The position numbers and the translations under genes are program-made. From Lamellibrachia satsuma (Eukaryota > Annelida > Polychaeta > Sabellida > Siboglinidae), in contig BSQZ01000036.1 of NCBI GenBank assembly GCA_033239005.1, forward strand, positions 3,923,001 through 3,987,000: a stretch of 64,000 bases of DNA. Reading direction: 5' to 3'. This document shows positions 47,042 through 60,984 of the stretch, in pieces. The notes beneath the pieces are model-generated. The model ran no database searches, had not been told where the DNA came from, and saw only the letters and a program-made list of their open reading frames with translations. The first letter of the stretch is position 1. Each line of letters starts with the position of its first letter.

Positions 47042-47489
47042 GGGGTAAGACCACAGTTGACCTTCCTGTTTATTTTTTCACACGAATGTAGGGCGTATGA
47101 AATTGTAAAATGGTAACTTAATAAATTAATATTATGTGACATGAGTTCCTTTGAGCAGGAATATTCACAGGTTTGTTTGTAGAAGCTATTGGCTGTGAAA
47201 CAGTGCATTTTTTAATGAGTTTAACTGGGGGAGGGATTTATATGAATGTTTCTGCTATGGGCCACGTGGGCGCATGAATACATGTTTGTCAAAATTGATA
47301 GTCATCGCACGTCGGGGCGATTTAAAAGAGCTGGAGGTATGTGATTTTGATAAAATTTGGTCAGTATATCAATGAGATGATGGCAATTGCTGTGGACAAT
47401 TTTAAGAATTTTTGATGGTCACGTTTTCTTATAATCAGACAATACGTTAACATGGCCACCAATGCAATTCTCAACTGTGGTCTGACTCC
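47042..47489 (-). mobile_element. MITE copy 2 (TIR with AGACCACAGTTGA)
   Basis: 448 bp, flanked by TAAA on both sides (47038-47041; 47490-47493). Left end GGGGTAAGACCACAGTTGA, right end TCAACTGTGGTCTGACTCC. Same family as 6546-6922 in opposite orientation, with an extra ~75-bp segment (including GCCCACGTGGCCCATAGCA on the minus strand). No coding capacity. Confidence 0.88.
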
Positions 47490-48953
47490 TAAAGCACATA
47501 TTTCGAGCTAAAACAATTTTTTATTTTGTAACGACTAACAAAACTGTTGAGTCAAACGAATGTATTTTTGCGTGTGTGCGTGCGGCGTGCGTGCGTGCGT
47601 GCAAGCGAGCGAGCGAGCGAGCGAGCGTGCGTGTGTGCGTGCGTGCGTGTAATGTCAGTTACTTGCATGTACGTGCAGATACTTGCGTGTACTTTCGGGT
47701 ACTAGTAGGTACTATCATGTACTTGCAGGTACATGCAGATACTTGCATGTACTCGCGCAGGTACTTGCAAGCTATTTACTATTGTATTCAACTGAGTGAT
47801 CTGATAGATCTTTGGAAATGCAGTCCAGGCCATAAATTATACGTCGCTGTCGAAATTGTTGTTAGGTCTGTGGCGATAACGAAGGAGTAGATAAAGAAAT
47901 GACACTGGGTAATATTCATTGACACGACGTGCCTATATAGCTGGATACCCTTGCCATTAGTGGGGCTACCAGCGAGCGATATCGTCGCGTGCGTAGATAA
48001 GGATCAGGCTGTGTGTCAGTTGCCTATCGGGCGTGGCACGATGCCACGCGCCCACAATCCGACAACAGATGGTCGGTGAATCGTCCGGTGGTCTGGTGAC
48101 AACGCAACATTAGACCGTTTGATTGCATGTGCGGTGATTACGCGGTCCACGGACGGCTGGCGCACTGCGCACCGGAAGTTCGCCGCAAGGTCCCCGTCTG
48201 GCCGCGTCTTTGATGAGTCGAAGAGACGTAATTCGCGAGTGTTCGCCGTCCGATTTGGTGATGGTCAATCGTTCGTGCACACGATGTTGCGCTGATCTGA
48301 TAAATTAGGACGCACTCGCTTTGGGAAACATGAGAGAAATCTGCGTAGACGATTACGGTTAGACTGATGCGCCACTTCACGGCTGGGTGTTGGTTAGATG
48401 ATAATTCGCCTAGTGGGTGGGGTGGGGGTAGGGTAGATAATATTCTGTCACGGTTTTATTAAAAAAGCACGCGTTTTTTTTGTCAACCAAAGGCAGTGTC
48501 GTAATACTTAACATTTATTTGAGATCTGACCTGCGTTCAAACGCATTCACATTCTTATAAAAACAACAATTTTGACCATACAAAACTCGCTAAGTAACTC
48601 AACGGTGATAATAACTGCTTGGGTTTTTTCGTTTGCATTTTTCACCTGTGAAATATGTGCAGCTTATCAATGAATTACTGGAATACAATACAATGTAATA
48701 TTAAGGTTAATAGATCACAATTATTGTTTGCTACACTCCCCTGCTGTCACAGTGCCACGCCCACGCCCAGCACCTACTACAGACAACGATGTTGTCCTTC
48801 CCATTAGCATCATGGTGTAGTCTTAACTGCCTAAGCGAAATATAGTTCTTCATTTCTCACGTTGATACATAATATAATTTGATGCTCTATTCTATGACGT
48901 GAATAATCTTCTTACTATAATCCAACAAGTGTATGTATGTTTTATGTATTTTT
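47490..48953. other. Intergenic with GC-rich patches
   Basis: (GTGC)n/(GAGC)n at 47570-47650, an imperfect (ACTTGCAGGT)-like series at 47660-47770, and a CpG-rich segment 47980-48400 with no recognised exon. Confidence 0.4.
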
Positions 48954-49237
48954 GTATGTATGTATGTATGTATGTATGTATGTATGTATGTATGTATGTA
49001 TGTATGTATGTATGTATGTATGTTTGTATGTATGTATGTATGTATGTATGTATGTATGTATGTATGTATGTATGTATGTATGTATGTATGTTTGTATGTA
49101 TGTTTGTATGTATGTATGTTGTATGTATGTTTGTATGTATGTTTGTATGTATGTTTGTATGTATGTTTGTATGTATGTTTGTATGTATGTTTGTATGTAT
49201 GTTTGTATGTATGTTTGTATGTATGTTTGTATGTATG
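48954..49237. repeat. (TATG)n microsatellite with TTTG variants
   Basis: About 70 tetranucleotide units. In the right half every second unit is TTTG, forming an 8-bp higher-order repeat TATGTTTG. Confidence 0.98.
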
Positions 49238-50100
<863 letters not shown>

Positions 50101-51878
50101 TGAATGTATGTATGTATGGAATCTTAACGATGGTTCCTGCTCCATGAAATTACTTTGACTAAATTTAAAATATAAATTGACTTTTTTCTTCTTTTTTCTA
50201 TGATTATTGTTATTTTTTATTATTTTTATCATAATCGTAAAATGGTGGATGTATATAAATATACGCGTATAATATGTATATATGTATGTGCTTATAAACA
50301 TATATGTATAACATTATACTATTTACCCTATTTGCATATGCAGGTGGTCCCGATATAAGCATTTCGGGGTTTCTATGGATCACCTGACTTGTAATGTAAT
50401 CATAAGTATTGAGTAAAATTTGAAATTACTTGTATCGCTACAAATGAATAAACCGTATTGTTATATATTTTTTATCTGTTCTAAGTCATTTTACGGAGAA
50501 ACAAAAGACCGAGTGCCGAGAGTGGTCCTGAATTGGTGTGTTTAACATGTCAGACCTTATTCTGTCGAGTTACCTCGAGTTAATAAGCAAGCGAATTAAC
50601 TCGACGTAACTGCTTTATAATTGTGCGCGCAGCAGCCAACCGCCAGCGTAGACATTTATCTTCATAACGACAATGATGATGAACGTTGACTGTCTGTCGC
50701 ACGCGTCACTTGCCTCTTTGTCGCCTCCGTCACTCGACTGTCATGCAAATTGCGCCTGGCCAAAAACACGCGCACAAAGGTCACGACCTGATGCCAAGAC
50801 ACCTAGCGACAACAATGCGAAATTGTCGCTGCGCTGACATATGCGGCTGCCTACGAAACAGTGTTAAATTCGCACACTTTATGCGTACGCGTGCGTGTAA
50901 TTAACTCGACTGAAGCGGGCGTATTACCCTGGCGATAACGTGGCACGTGGCATGCATTACCCGCGACAGCGTTGATTATTGTCATAAGACGCGACACTGA
51001 TCTGGCTAAACACGGGGTCTACCCTCAGCAGTAACCGAAACCACTCATATCGAAGGGGTGAAATATGTAAATCGGGCTACGTTATCAGCGCGTGGGTCAC
51101 GCTCACCCTTGGTGGAAAAGACTTTCCGTCTTTAATACGGCATGGCTACGTTTTTCAAACGCGGCCATATTACATTTATGAATAGTCGTCATTGACGAGG
51201 CGTCAACTTTTTGTTGATTGGAGGGAGATAAGTTGCAATTATTCGCGTGGCAACTGAAAACGTCAAACCGCGAACACTTGGAGCAATGCACATAAAAGAG
51301 TTAATGCAATTTGCAACTACAATCAATAATATGGCGCTACTGGTTTTCTCAGAATGTGTCGTAAACGTGGGAGATTCTGGTCAAATCTCAGTTTTCCGGG
51401 AGGCTGACAAGTTGACCAGGGCGGCCAACAGTTCCAGGAAATCCATGCAGACAGAATGGGAGAAGTTTAGTAAACATTGGCCAAAATATGTTGCACGCGT
51501 TGAGTTTGCAAACAGCATGGCCATATCCAATACGACTAGGGTTTTTAAATAACATTTAAATTTCGCGAGTGAATTTTGCCAGACTACAAGTATTCGTGAT
51601 ATGACGCGGCCCATGAAATAAAGATGATGTGTGTTCGACAAGGTTTTCCTAGTAAACCACTGGCGTGATATACTTGACTGTTGTGCATTATACGTGGCTC
51701 CTTGTAATCGGGTGTCCTGACAGACACTCTATTATTATCTCTAGAATGAAAACAGCTCAATAAGCTCGATAAATATATGTTCATTATATTAAATTATGCA
51801 TGGCAAGCAATAATATTTACGAATTTTGTGGAGAACAAAATGTGTTGATTTACGTTGACCATCTTTAGAAAAAAAACT
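50101..51878. other. Intergenic; CpG-rich 50620-51100
   Basis: An inverted repeat TCGAGTTAA...TTAACTCGA at about 50575-50606; an ATGCAAAT octamer at about 50743. A 101-codon ORF at 51247-51552 (MATENVKPRTLGAMHIKELM...) is not recognised. Possible regulatory DNA of the bHLH gene, by position only. Confidence 0.35.
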
Positions 51879-52074
51879 GTTCAGAGCGCTTTACACTGCA
51901 CTCCTTGTCAGACATTCTCATTCCAACACCAATTCGACTTCTGTGGGAAGCATTCAGTCTAACTGCACTTACTGCGCGAAGACTATTCGTTCACACGGAG
52001 CTGGGTGAACTGGAGCTACGTGGGGTGAACGAAATTGCCCACGTTTCCAAACGGCAGCAAGATGATTCGAAACC
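51879..52074 (-). mobile_element. SINE copy S4
   Basis: TTCAGAGCGCTTTACACTGC, TCTCATTCCAACACC, ACTGCGCGAAGACTATTCGT, GAACTGGAGCTACGTGGGGT and GAACGAAATTG follow the order in S1 and S3. The head is cut off where a CR1 tail begins at 52075. Confidence 0.8.
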
Positions 52075-52500
52075 AATTTAACAAGATGGCCATCCAAAGC
52101 AGAACCCCAGATGGACAAGGAAGCCATTAGCTCATTGAGAGGCAAACGATTATTCATCCATGTGTAACCCGTCCTTCTGGTATTTGACAATTTTTTTAGA
52201 CATATTCACACTGCTAGTATTTACACAATCAACATACAATTTGCTGCATTCTGTTAGCGTCCTGTGTGAGAATGAATACTTTCTGATATCCTATCTACAC
52301 TGTTCCTTGTCCTCTAGTTCTTCTGTCTTCCCTACGTGAGAAAACAATACTTCTGTCAATATTTATATGACCATTCAATATATTTAAAGAAAGTTGTATT
52401 TGGTATCCCAACGACCCCTTTGTCTCTTGGGAAGTTAAACCACATTCGCATAAGCGTTTTTCATAGTTGCTCTGCTGCGTAATCTTTCTAGCGTATCTAT
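52075..52500 (-). mobile_element. Degraded CR1 3' end
   Basis: AATTTAACAAGATGGCCATC, GACAAGGAAGCCATTAGCTC, ACATATTCACACTGCTAGTA and TGTGAGAATGAATACTTTCT match the reversed 3' end of the CR1 copies in order, with many changes and a small deletion. Confidence 0.88.
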
Positions 52501-53359
52501 GTGAAGGTAAGGGTGGGAAAGACGCCATCCGTCTCTTTATTTAAGCGGACTGATTTCGTGTGCGCGTAGCAAACTTTACCCAGTGAGACAACGAAGACAG
52601 CGAGTCAGGACAATGCCGAATAACGACAGGGCAGCTTAGACGTCAGCACACGTCACTCAACTTTGATGTCGTTCACTCACCGAATCCCGAAACAGCACTA
52701 AGCCCCTGGTGAGCAAACAAGGCACTTAGCAACAGAGCCCCGCTGAAGCGGCACACAATGCATCTACGGGACAATTGTATCGTCCGTGGCCGGGTGTTCG
52801 GTAATGCCTTAATTACGAGCCGGACTTGTTAAGAGCGCGCGCATAAAGGCGGCGTCCGGGGTAGTTAAGTTCAGGTGCAATCCGCCGAAATAATTCCGCG
52901 GCGACGATCGTTGTGCCGTTTCCCGGAGGCAGGATTAATTTCCGGAGAAGTGATGGCGAAGAGATTAGAGGTGGGTGCGTTGAGAAGGCACAATGGGTGA
53001 GTTTCTATTAGTGTCGGTCTCGGGTTACGTGAGGCGCTGACGAGTATCACACCCTCGGGGCGGAGGGAGAGTTTATCCCCGTGTGACAATGTGCAGCCGC
53101 ATTAAATATGTTGCCATAGTAGCTTAGGCGGGGTGGGTTTGTGTTGCTGACGCGTCGTGTTGTGGATGCAACTGTTGAATAAACCATGTTTATGCCGCAT
53201 TTGTCCGTTTGTGTGTCCGTGCGTCAGTCCGTCCGTGCGACAGTCCGTCCGTGCGTCAGTCCGTCCGTCTGATAAACAGCGTATATATAAAAAAAATATA
53301 ACTGTGTTGGTTGTGTGCGATTGTGTGAGCGTCCGTGTCGGATTTGGTTCAGGACAGAT
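52501..53359. other. CpG-rich intergenic sequence
   Basis: CpG-rich from about 52530 to 53100 with no recognised exon; GCGCGCATAAAGGCGGCG (about 52836-52853) has a weak TATA-like core. (TCCGTCCGTGCG)n at about 53205-53270. Confidence 0.35.
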
Positions 53360-53446
53360 TGGCCTCCACAAAACAATCTGCATGGTGCCTCCATAAAACA
53401 ATCTGCATGGTGCCTCCATAAAACAATCTGCATGGTGCCTCGACAA
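53360..53446. repeat. 25-bp tandem repeat, about 3.5 units
   Basis: Unit TGCCTCCATAAAACAATCTG plus CATGG. Confidence 0.95.
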
Positions 53447-55160
53447 ACAATTTTGGGTCATAGCCTCCCTTGATTTTGGGATAACAAAAATGGAAAAATT
53501 ACTTGTTGTGCCACTACGTGGCAGTACGGCAATTGTTGACTGGTGGGTGACTACGTTTAGGCGCAGTATACGTGCACGAAGGTAACCAACATTCTAAACA
53601 TATTTTGTCTTGGTCAGAGGATGACCAGTCAATCACTGCCCAGGGGACTGGACATTCTTAAATCTGACCCTGATGTGCGGACGTGCATAGATGATTATCC
53701 GTTTACCATTGTTCTTGTGAACTGGTGGTACGTATGTGTGCGTGTGTGACAAAGACAAATTAGAAAAAGCGTCCAACAATATTTGGCCACGAACAGGTGG
53801 GTTTGTAGAGAGTTCTCTTATAATGCTCCACTTCGGAGCAAATTGCAGCAAGCTATAATTTGTCAATATATTGATATATAACTATTGTTATGTGAAATTG
53901 CAATGTCATGCCCTTGAACAATCACGTTGCAAGATCGTTAGAATATGATAACATTACGAAGTTGTTGCTGCACACAAAATGTATACTTCTACTTAATGCG
54001 TGTACTAAAGCTGTACAGCAAGTGTTTGTGTGAAACGTGAAGACAAATCGCAACAAACGTTTTTCTTCATGTTCGTACAAAAAAAAAAATTTATTCGAAT
54101 TTCACGTATAAAAATAATCCAGTCGTAGCATCGTATACCCTGTGTGGTAGGCATTGTCGTGTCGACAATTCACACAATTTAGGCATTATAAGACACGGCG
54201 TACGAATGTAGTTTTATCGTACACATGGGTACTATAGTACACATAGTACAATAGTATCATAGACAAACAAATGCACTAAAGACAATAGCACAACAGTTGT
54301 AGTATTAGTTTCTTTGTGTGACCAAATACTCAGTCGGCCAGACCAGTCGTTGTTGTGTTGATTGCGGTATATTCTCTCCGTGAACGCGTCGTGATTCGTC
54401 TCAGCCCTATATACAAAATCGCTCTGCTTCAAACATTTATATACATTTATATACACTATGTACATGAAATTGTATTCGTATCCGAGAACCGACTTTGTCT
54501 GATTCACACGTCGTATAAAATACTACACTGTTATATATTTACAAATGTACAATGTGCAGTGTACAAGCCGTCGGTGGCCGAGTCACACTTGCCCGGGCGG
54601 CATTCTCACAACATGGCCGACTGAAGCTTTTGTTCATCGCTACGCCGTAAATATTCGAGATGTATCACTTTCAGCGGGGGTGTTCTCCCGAGTGCGCAGA
54701 AGCCTGCAATTGAAATGAAAGACATCATTAGTAATGTTACATGCACACCTGTTATGTCAGCGTTTCCCGTTCGCTACTACTCCCGACACGTCATCTGAGT
54801 ACACGCTGACTAAAACGCTAGGACGTTTTGTAAAAAAAAAATCAGAATAGCATGTGACATTATTTTACAGTAACCCTTACATAGGAATGTAAAGGTTACA
54901 CATGATTACTACATAATGTAACCTCTTGACAGTTCGGTACCAAGCATGCTGTTCTTTGTGACGTAACACAAAGCGGGCGCTGAAGCAAGTGTTGCTGCTA
55001 CGGCTAGTTGCTTCAGACATTCCGAAAAACGCAATGCTTCCCAAACTACGCGCATGCGCTAACACTTAACAGACCGCCCTTGCCACAAATTACGTTTATC
55101 TATGTGCAGGTTTTGCATGTCTTTATTTCATTTGGTAGATTCTTAATGTTTGTCAAGAAA
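53447..55160. other. Intergenic, nothing recognised
   Basis: No supported gene; mostly AT-rich. Confidence 0.45.
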
Positions 55161-55172
55161 TATGTCAATTAA

Positions 55173-55357
55173 AATGTTATTATTATTATTATTATTCTCA
55201 TTGTCATTATCATTGTTATTACTACTAATATTGTTGTTATTGTTGTTATTATCGTTATTATCGTTATTGTCGTTACTGTCGTTATTACCGTTATTATTAT
55301 TGTTATTACCGTTATTAGTGTTATTATTTTTATTATTGTTATTACCGTTATTATTGT

Positions 55358-55388
<31 letters not shown>

Positions 55389-55437
55389 TTATTATTATTA
55401 TTATTGTTATTATTATTATTATCATCATCATCAGCAG
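55173..55437. repeat. (ATT)n trinucleotide tract
   Basis: About 265 bp of ATT/GTT/GTC triplets ending in (ATC)n and (AGC)n. Confidence 0.97.
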
Positions 55438-55494
55438 TAGCCACAGCAGTATTAGCATTTTGAATTTATAATCAAGTAGTAGCAGTGATGATAT

Positions 55495-55588
55495 GGTGAG
55501 TGGCGCCACTGTTGGGAGTGTGGGCGCCACTGTTGGGAGTGTGGGCGCCACGGTTGGGAGTGTGGGCGCCACTGTTGGGAGTGTGGGC
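55495..55588. repeat. 21-bp tandem repeat, about 4.5 units
   Basis: Unit GGGCGCCACTGTTGGGAGTG plus T. Confidence 0.96.
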
Positions 55589-57840
<2,252 letters not shown>

Positions 57841-58377
57841 GTATCATTAGACATTAATATTACCTACATCAATAGCGTTTGGCTTTTGGATGAATAACTG
57901 TTTATTACTCTTTAATACTTATTACATCTTGCGTGTAAATATTTTATTCGCCTGCTGCAAAACGCTATTTGAAACAAATAGCTAATTAAGATGTGTTTCA
58001 ATACAATTTTTCCACATTTAGAATTTATTATTTTAAATTAACTAAATATAAACATTTAATAATGTACCATAATGTTCTATTTCTGTAACATTTCATGAAG
58101 TAACTAAACTTTAAAATGTCAAACCATATATTTTCGTAGTTGATTTATATAATATTTCGATTTTAGTCTCGTATTTTATTAGAATAATGTATCTCCAGCA
58201 ATTCTGCATGCTATCACATGAATCTCCACCTGGCTAAAATGTTATCCATAAAATGAACACACTTAATTATTTTAAGCACCGTTTAAACTAAAATGTAATC
58301 GTCTTAAATTCCCATGAGTTCCACAGTATTATCGGATCAATGTTAATTTATATAACGCTCTACTGTCGTTATGACAA
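57841..58377 (-). other. Probable 3' UTR / downstream region of the Ascl gene
   Basis: AT-rich sequence downstream of the stop codon. Minus-strand AATAAA signals occur at 58029-58024, 57948-57943 and 57906-57901. No RNA evidence is available. Confidence 0.4.
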
Positions 58378-58500
58378 TAATAATAATAATAATAATAATT
58401 AATAATAATAATTAATAATAATATAATACTTCTATAGCGCCTAAGTTCCCGGAAACCCGAGTTCAGAGCCGTTACGCAGCTTTGCAACACGTTCTTACCC
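58378..58500 (-). mobile_element. L2-type LINE or derived SINE 3' tail next to the Ascl stop codon
   Basis: The minus strand reads CTGAACTCGGGTTTCCGGGA, ACTTAGGCGCTATAGAAGT, then (ATT)n. This matches the tail of the L2 at 30470 (GAGCTCATGTTCCTGAGC...AGGCGCCATAGAAGT...(TTA)n). It sits about 25 bp beyond the stop codon, within the likely 3' UTR. Confidence 0.75.
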
Positions 58501-58525
58501 GAATTGCAGTTTCCCGCCTTGTTCG

Positions 58526-59224
58526 TCACTGGAACCAACTAGCGAAGTCCAAGAGATCGACATCCTCAGCACTCAGCGAGTCGACGCTAGTCACCGAGCA
58601 GTCAGTGCTGTATCCGCTGTGAGACGACGTGTGTCCGGGCGTGTGTCCAGGTGAACTTCCGGGCGAAGGTCCTGAACAATCCGACGAGTATCCAGACCCG
58701 GAAGAAAACTTGCATAAGTGCGGCTGGAGCGTCGAGACGGACGCCGCGCCGGGCCCGAATGCGGCATTGACGGCGTCCGAGTCGTCCAACAACTGCTGGA
58801 GACTTCGTATGTAGTCCACTGCTGACTTGAGCGTGTCCACCTTGCTGGATTTCTTCTTGCGGATCGCCTCGGGGACGTGGTCCCGCAGCCGGGCGAAGCT
58901 CTGGTTTACCAGCCGGACGCGGTTTCGTTCGCGCTCGTTACGGCGCGTCACCGACTCCGTCTTCGGCTTCGGCAGCGAGTAACCAAGTCCGGCGAAGTCG
59001 ATGCGACGCTTGCAACGCAGCAGATCCTTGGTCGTCGACGACTTGGGACAGAGTCGCTTGCATGTCCGACCGGCGGCCGGCGTCGCTGACGGCGTCGCGT
59101 TCGAGTTAAACTGCATCGGTAAGATGTAGCACGTCGTTATGAGGTTCGGCAGGATGGTCACTTTGGCCGGGGTCTCGCCGGCTTCCAGCGTAGTCGGCGC
59201 GGGCAGGATGCGGAGGGAGGTCAT
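58526..59224 (-). CDS. ASCL: Achaete-scute-type bHLH transcription factor
   Basis: Proneural class II bHLH factor. Such proteins dimerise with E-proteins (daughterless type) and bind CANNTG E-boxes in the nucleus to drive neural fate. From the chosen ATG (59224) the protein has 232 residues. An N-terminal LLRCKRRIDFAGLGYSLPKP motif (residues 68-87) is typical of the Ascl1 group. The basic region RRNERERNRVRLVNQSFARL (residues 94-113) is followed by helix 1, a KKKSSK loop and helix 2 SAVDYIRSLQQLLDDSDAVN. A Ser/Gly/Pro-rich segment with SPGHTPGHTSSHSGYSTDCS follows, and the C-terminus DLLDFASWFQ matches the conserved LLDFTNWF. No intron interrupts it, as usual for the family. A second ATG lies at 59116. 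The frame stays open upstream to 59623 but that part is Arg-rich and unlike Ascl, so I treat it as 5' UTR. Confidence 0.95.
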   Translation of the reverse strand: MTSLRILPAPTTLEAGETPAKVTILPNLITTCYILPMQFNSNATPSATPAAGRTCKRLCPKSSTTKDLLRCKRRIDFAGLGYSLPKPKTESVTRRNERERNRVRLVNQSFARLRDHVPEAIRKKKSSKVDTLKSAVDYIRSLQQLLDDSDAVNAAFGPGAASVSTLQPHLCKFSSGSGYSSDCSGPSPGSSPGHTPGHTSSHSGYSTDCSVTSVDSLSAEDVDLLDFASWFQ

Positions 59225-59890
59225 GCTGGCGATGGTTCGTGTATTGGTGATAGGTTTGCGGCTCGCGTCTGGCGTGCGTCGTGTTGGAAGACGTCCAAGT
59301 TGAAGTGTGCCAGCCACGCATCTGGCTCGTGCCGCCGTCTCCCAGTGCTTTATGGCGTCGTCGCGTCGCCGGCTCCCCCTGCCTCGCTCGAGCGCGCCCC
59401 GACAATACCCCTGTAGCCCCACCCCCAGACGCGCGCCGCTCGTGCCGCTGTCAATCACCACGGCGAGTCGCGCGTCCCTCGCGTGCCTCAGACTGTCGCG
59501 GGTAAATACGCGGCGCCGATGAATAGGCCTAAACAGCCTCAACAACGGCCGAACGATGCGCTCGAAAGCCCGCGACGACGACAACCGGGTGCAAACGGCG
59601 GCTTCCACCGCCGACGTCGGCACGAAAAAAGGAAATGATCGAGATTAAAGATGTGGCGAGGCAGATTACGCGCAGTCTGTGAAGACTACGGCGCCAGACA
59701 GCGAGAAGGGACCCGCGAACAATGCAGACAATTGACGATACATTTTGCGAACGTACACATGAATGCAAGTTATCGCTTAGTGCTTGCATAGCGAACGACC
59801 CACGTTAATTATGGACTTGTTGCAACAAGAGGTTGGATTCCACTCTTCTCTCGCTGTGGCTGATTTCTGTATTAAAAGACACTTCTACAG
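59225..59890 (-). promoter_or_regulatory. Ascl 5' UTR and candidate promoter
   Basis: GC- and CpG-rich sequence directly upstream of the chosen ATG to about 59650, then more AT-rich. The Ascl frame continues open for 133 codons (to 59623) without similarity to the family. No clear TATA box; a CATAATTAAC stretch lies near 59810 on the minus strand. Assigned by position. Confidence 0.4.
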
Positions 59891-60150
59891 GTCTTTGTCC
59901 GTGGTGCCGTAGTCTTGTTTTTGTAAGATGCTTCTCAGTGTCAATGCCACGGCAAGTGTTAAGCCTGGCCCGCCACCTTGGGCTGCCCCCTGGCTGGCTG
60001 TAGTAGTCCGTGTATAAGGTGGGATATTAAAGTACTTCAGATCTCGGTTTAGATCATACTTGAAGTAAATATATGGTCTGCCTACTTTTCTTTTCCGCCC
60101 TTCTGCAGCTCGCCTAGGAAGACTTATTTTGGAAGTATGTTCCCCAACCT
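59891..60150 (-). mobile_element. LINE fragment (RT C-terminal tail)
   Basis: The minus strand reads ISLPRRAAEGRKRKVGRPYI, YFKYDLNRDLKYFNIPPYT. This matches the GRRxxGRPxxRYKDxxKRDLKxxNI segment near the C-terminus of LINE ORF2 proteins. Upstream RT motifs are missing. Confidence 0.75.
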
Positions 60151-60176
60151 GCATGTATGTTCCCCAACCTGCATGC

Positions 60177-60300
60177 TGTCCAGCCCAGCGCGTTAGACCC
60201 CGTTCAGCCCAGCGCGTTAGACCCCGTCCAGCCCAGCGCGTTAGACCCCGTCCAGCCCAGCGCGTTAGACCCCGTCCAGCCCAGCGCGTTAGACCCCGTT
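60177..60300. repeat. 24-bp tandem repeat, about 5 units
   Basis: Unit CAGCCCAGCGCGTTAGACCC plus CGTC. Minus strand reads (RGLTRWAG)n in frame with the LINE fragment; the long combined ORF is an artefact. Confidence 0.96.
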
Positions 60301-60349
60301 CCCTTAACAACAAAAGCTTAGATTTGGGATATTCCAGTTGTTTTGTAAT

Positions 60350-60975
60350 CAAGCTATACTTGATCAAGGAAACGACACAGACACATTAGAGCACCAGTCG
60401 TCCCTTCGACTATGTCCCGCCTTCGTCCCTTACAGTGCAAGCTATACTTGATCAAGGAAGCGACACAGACACATTAGAGCACCAGTCGTCCCTTCGACTA
60501 TGTCCCGCCTTCGTCCCTTACAGTGCAAGCTATACTTGATCAAGGAAGCGACACAGGCACATTAGAGTACCAGTCGTCCCTTCGACTATGTCCCGCCTTC
60601 GTCCCTTACAGTGCAAGCTATACTTGATCAAGGAAGCGACACAGACACATTAGAGTACCAGTCGTCCCTTCGACTATGTCCCGCCTTCGTCCCTTACAGT
60701 GCAAGCTATACTTGATCAAGGAAACGACACATACACATTAGAGCACCAGTCGTCCCTTCGACTATGTCCCGCCTTCGTCCCTTACAGTGCAAGCTATACT
60801 TGATCAAGGAAACGACACATACACATTAGAGTACCAGTCGTCCCTTCGACTATGTCCCGCCTTCGTCCCTTACAGTGCAAGCTATACTTGATCAAGGAAA
60901 CGACACAGACACATTAGAGCACCAGTCGTCCCTTCGACTATGTCCCCCCTTCGTCCCTTACAGTGCAAGCTATTC
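60350..60975. repeat. 88-bp tandem repeat, 7 units plus a partial
   Basis: Units start CAAGCTATACTTGATCAAGG at 60350, 60438, 60526, 60614, 60702, 60790 and 60878, and an eighth begins at 60966. Each contains the palindrome CTTGATCAAG and CGTCCCTTCGACTATGTCCC. Unit identity is very high, with only a few A/G and C/T variants, so the array is young or homogenised. Confidence 0.97.
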
Positions 60976-60984
60976 ATTCAGCAT

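Noticed and set aside
51247..51552. 101-codon ORF (MATENVKPRTLG...)
   Set aside because: No recognised family, no visible splice partners; kept only as a mention in the intergenic entry.
53102..53461. Minus-strand ORFs with MQIVLWRHHADCFMEAPCRL-like repeats
   Set aside because: Product of the 25-bp tandem repeat.
60350..60975. 88-bp repeats with palindromes, considered as CRISPR-like or tRNA-like arrays
   Set aside because: Whole 88-bp units repeat with no unique spacer, and no tRNA cloverleaf or Pol III box was found.
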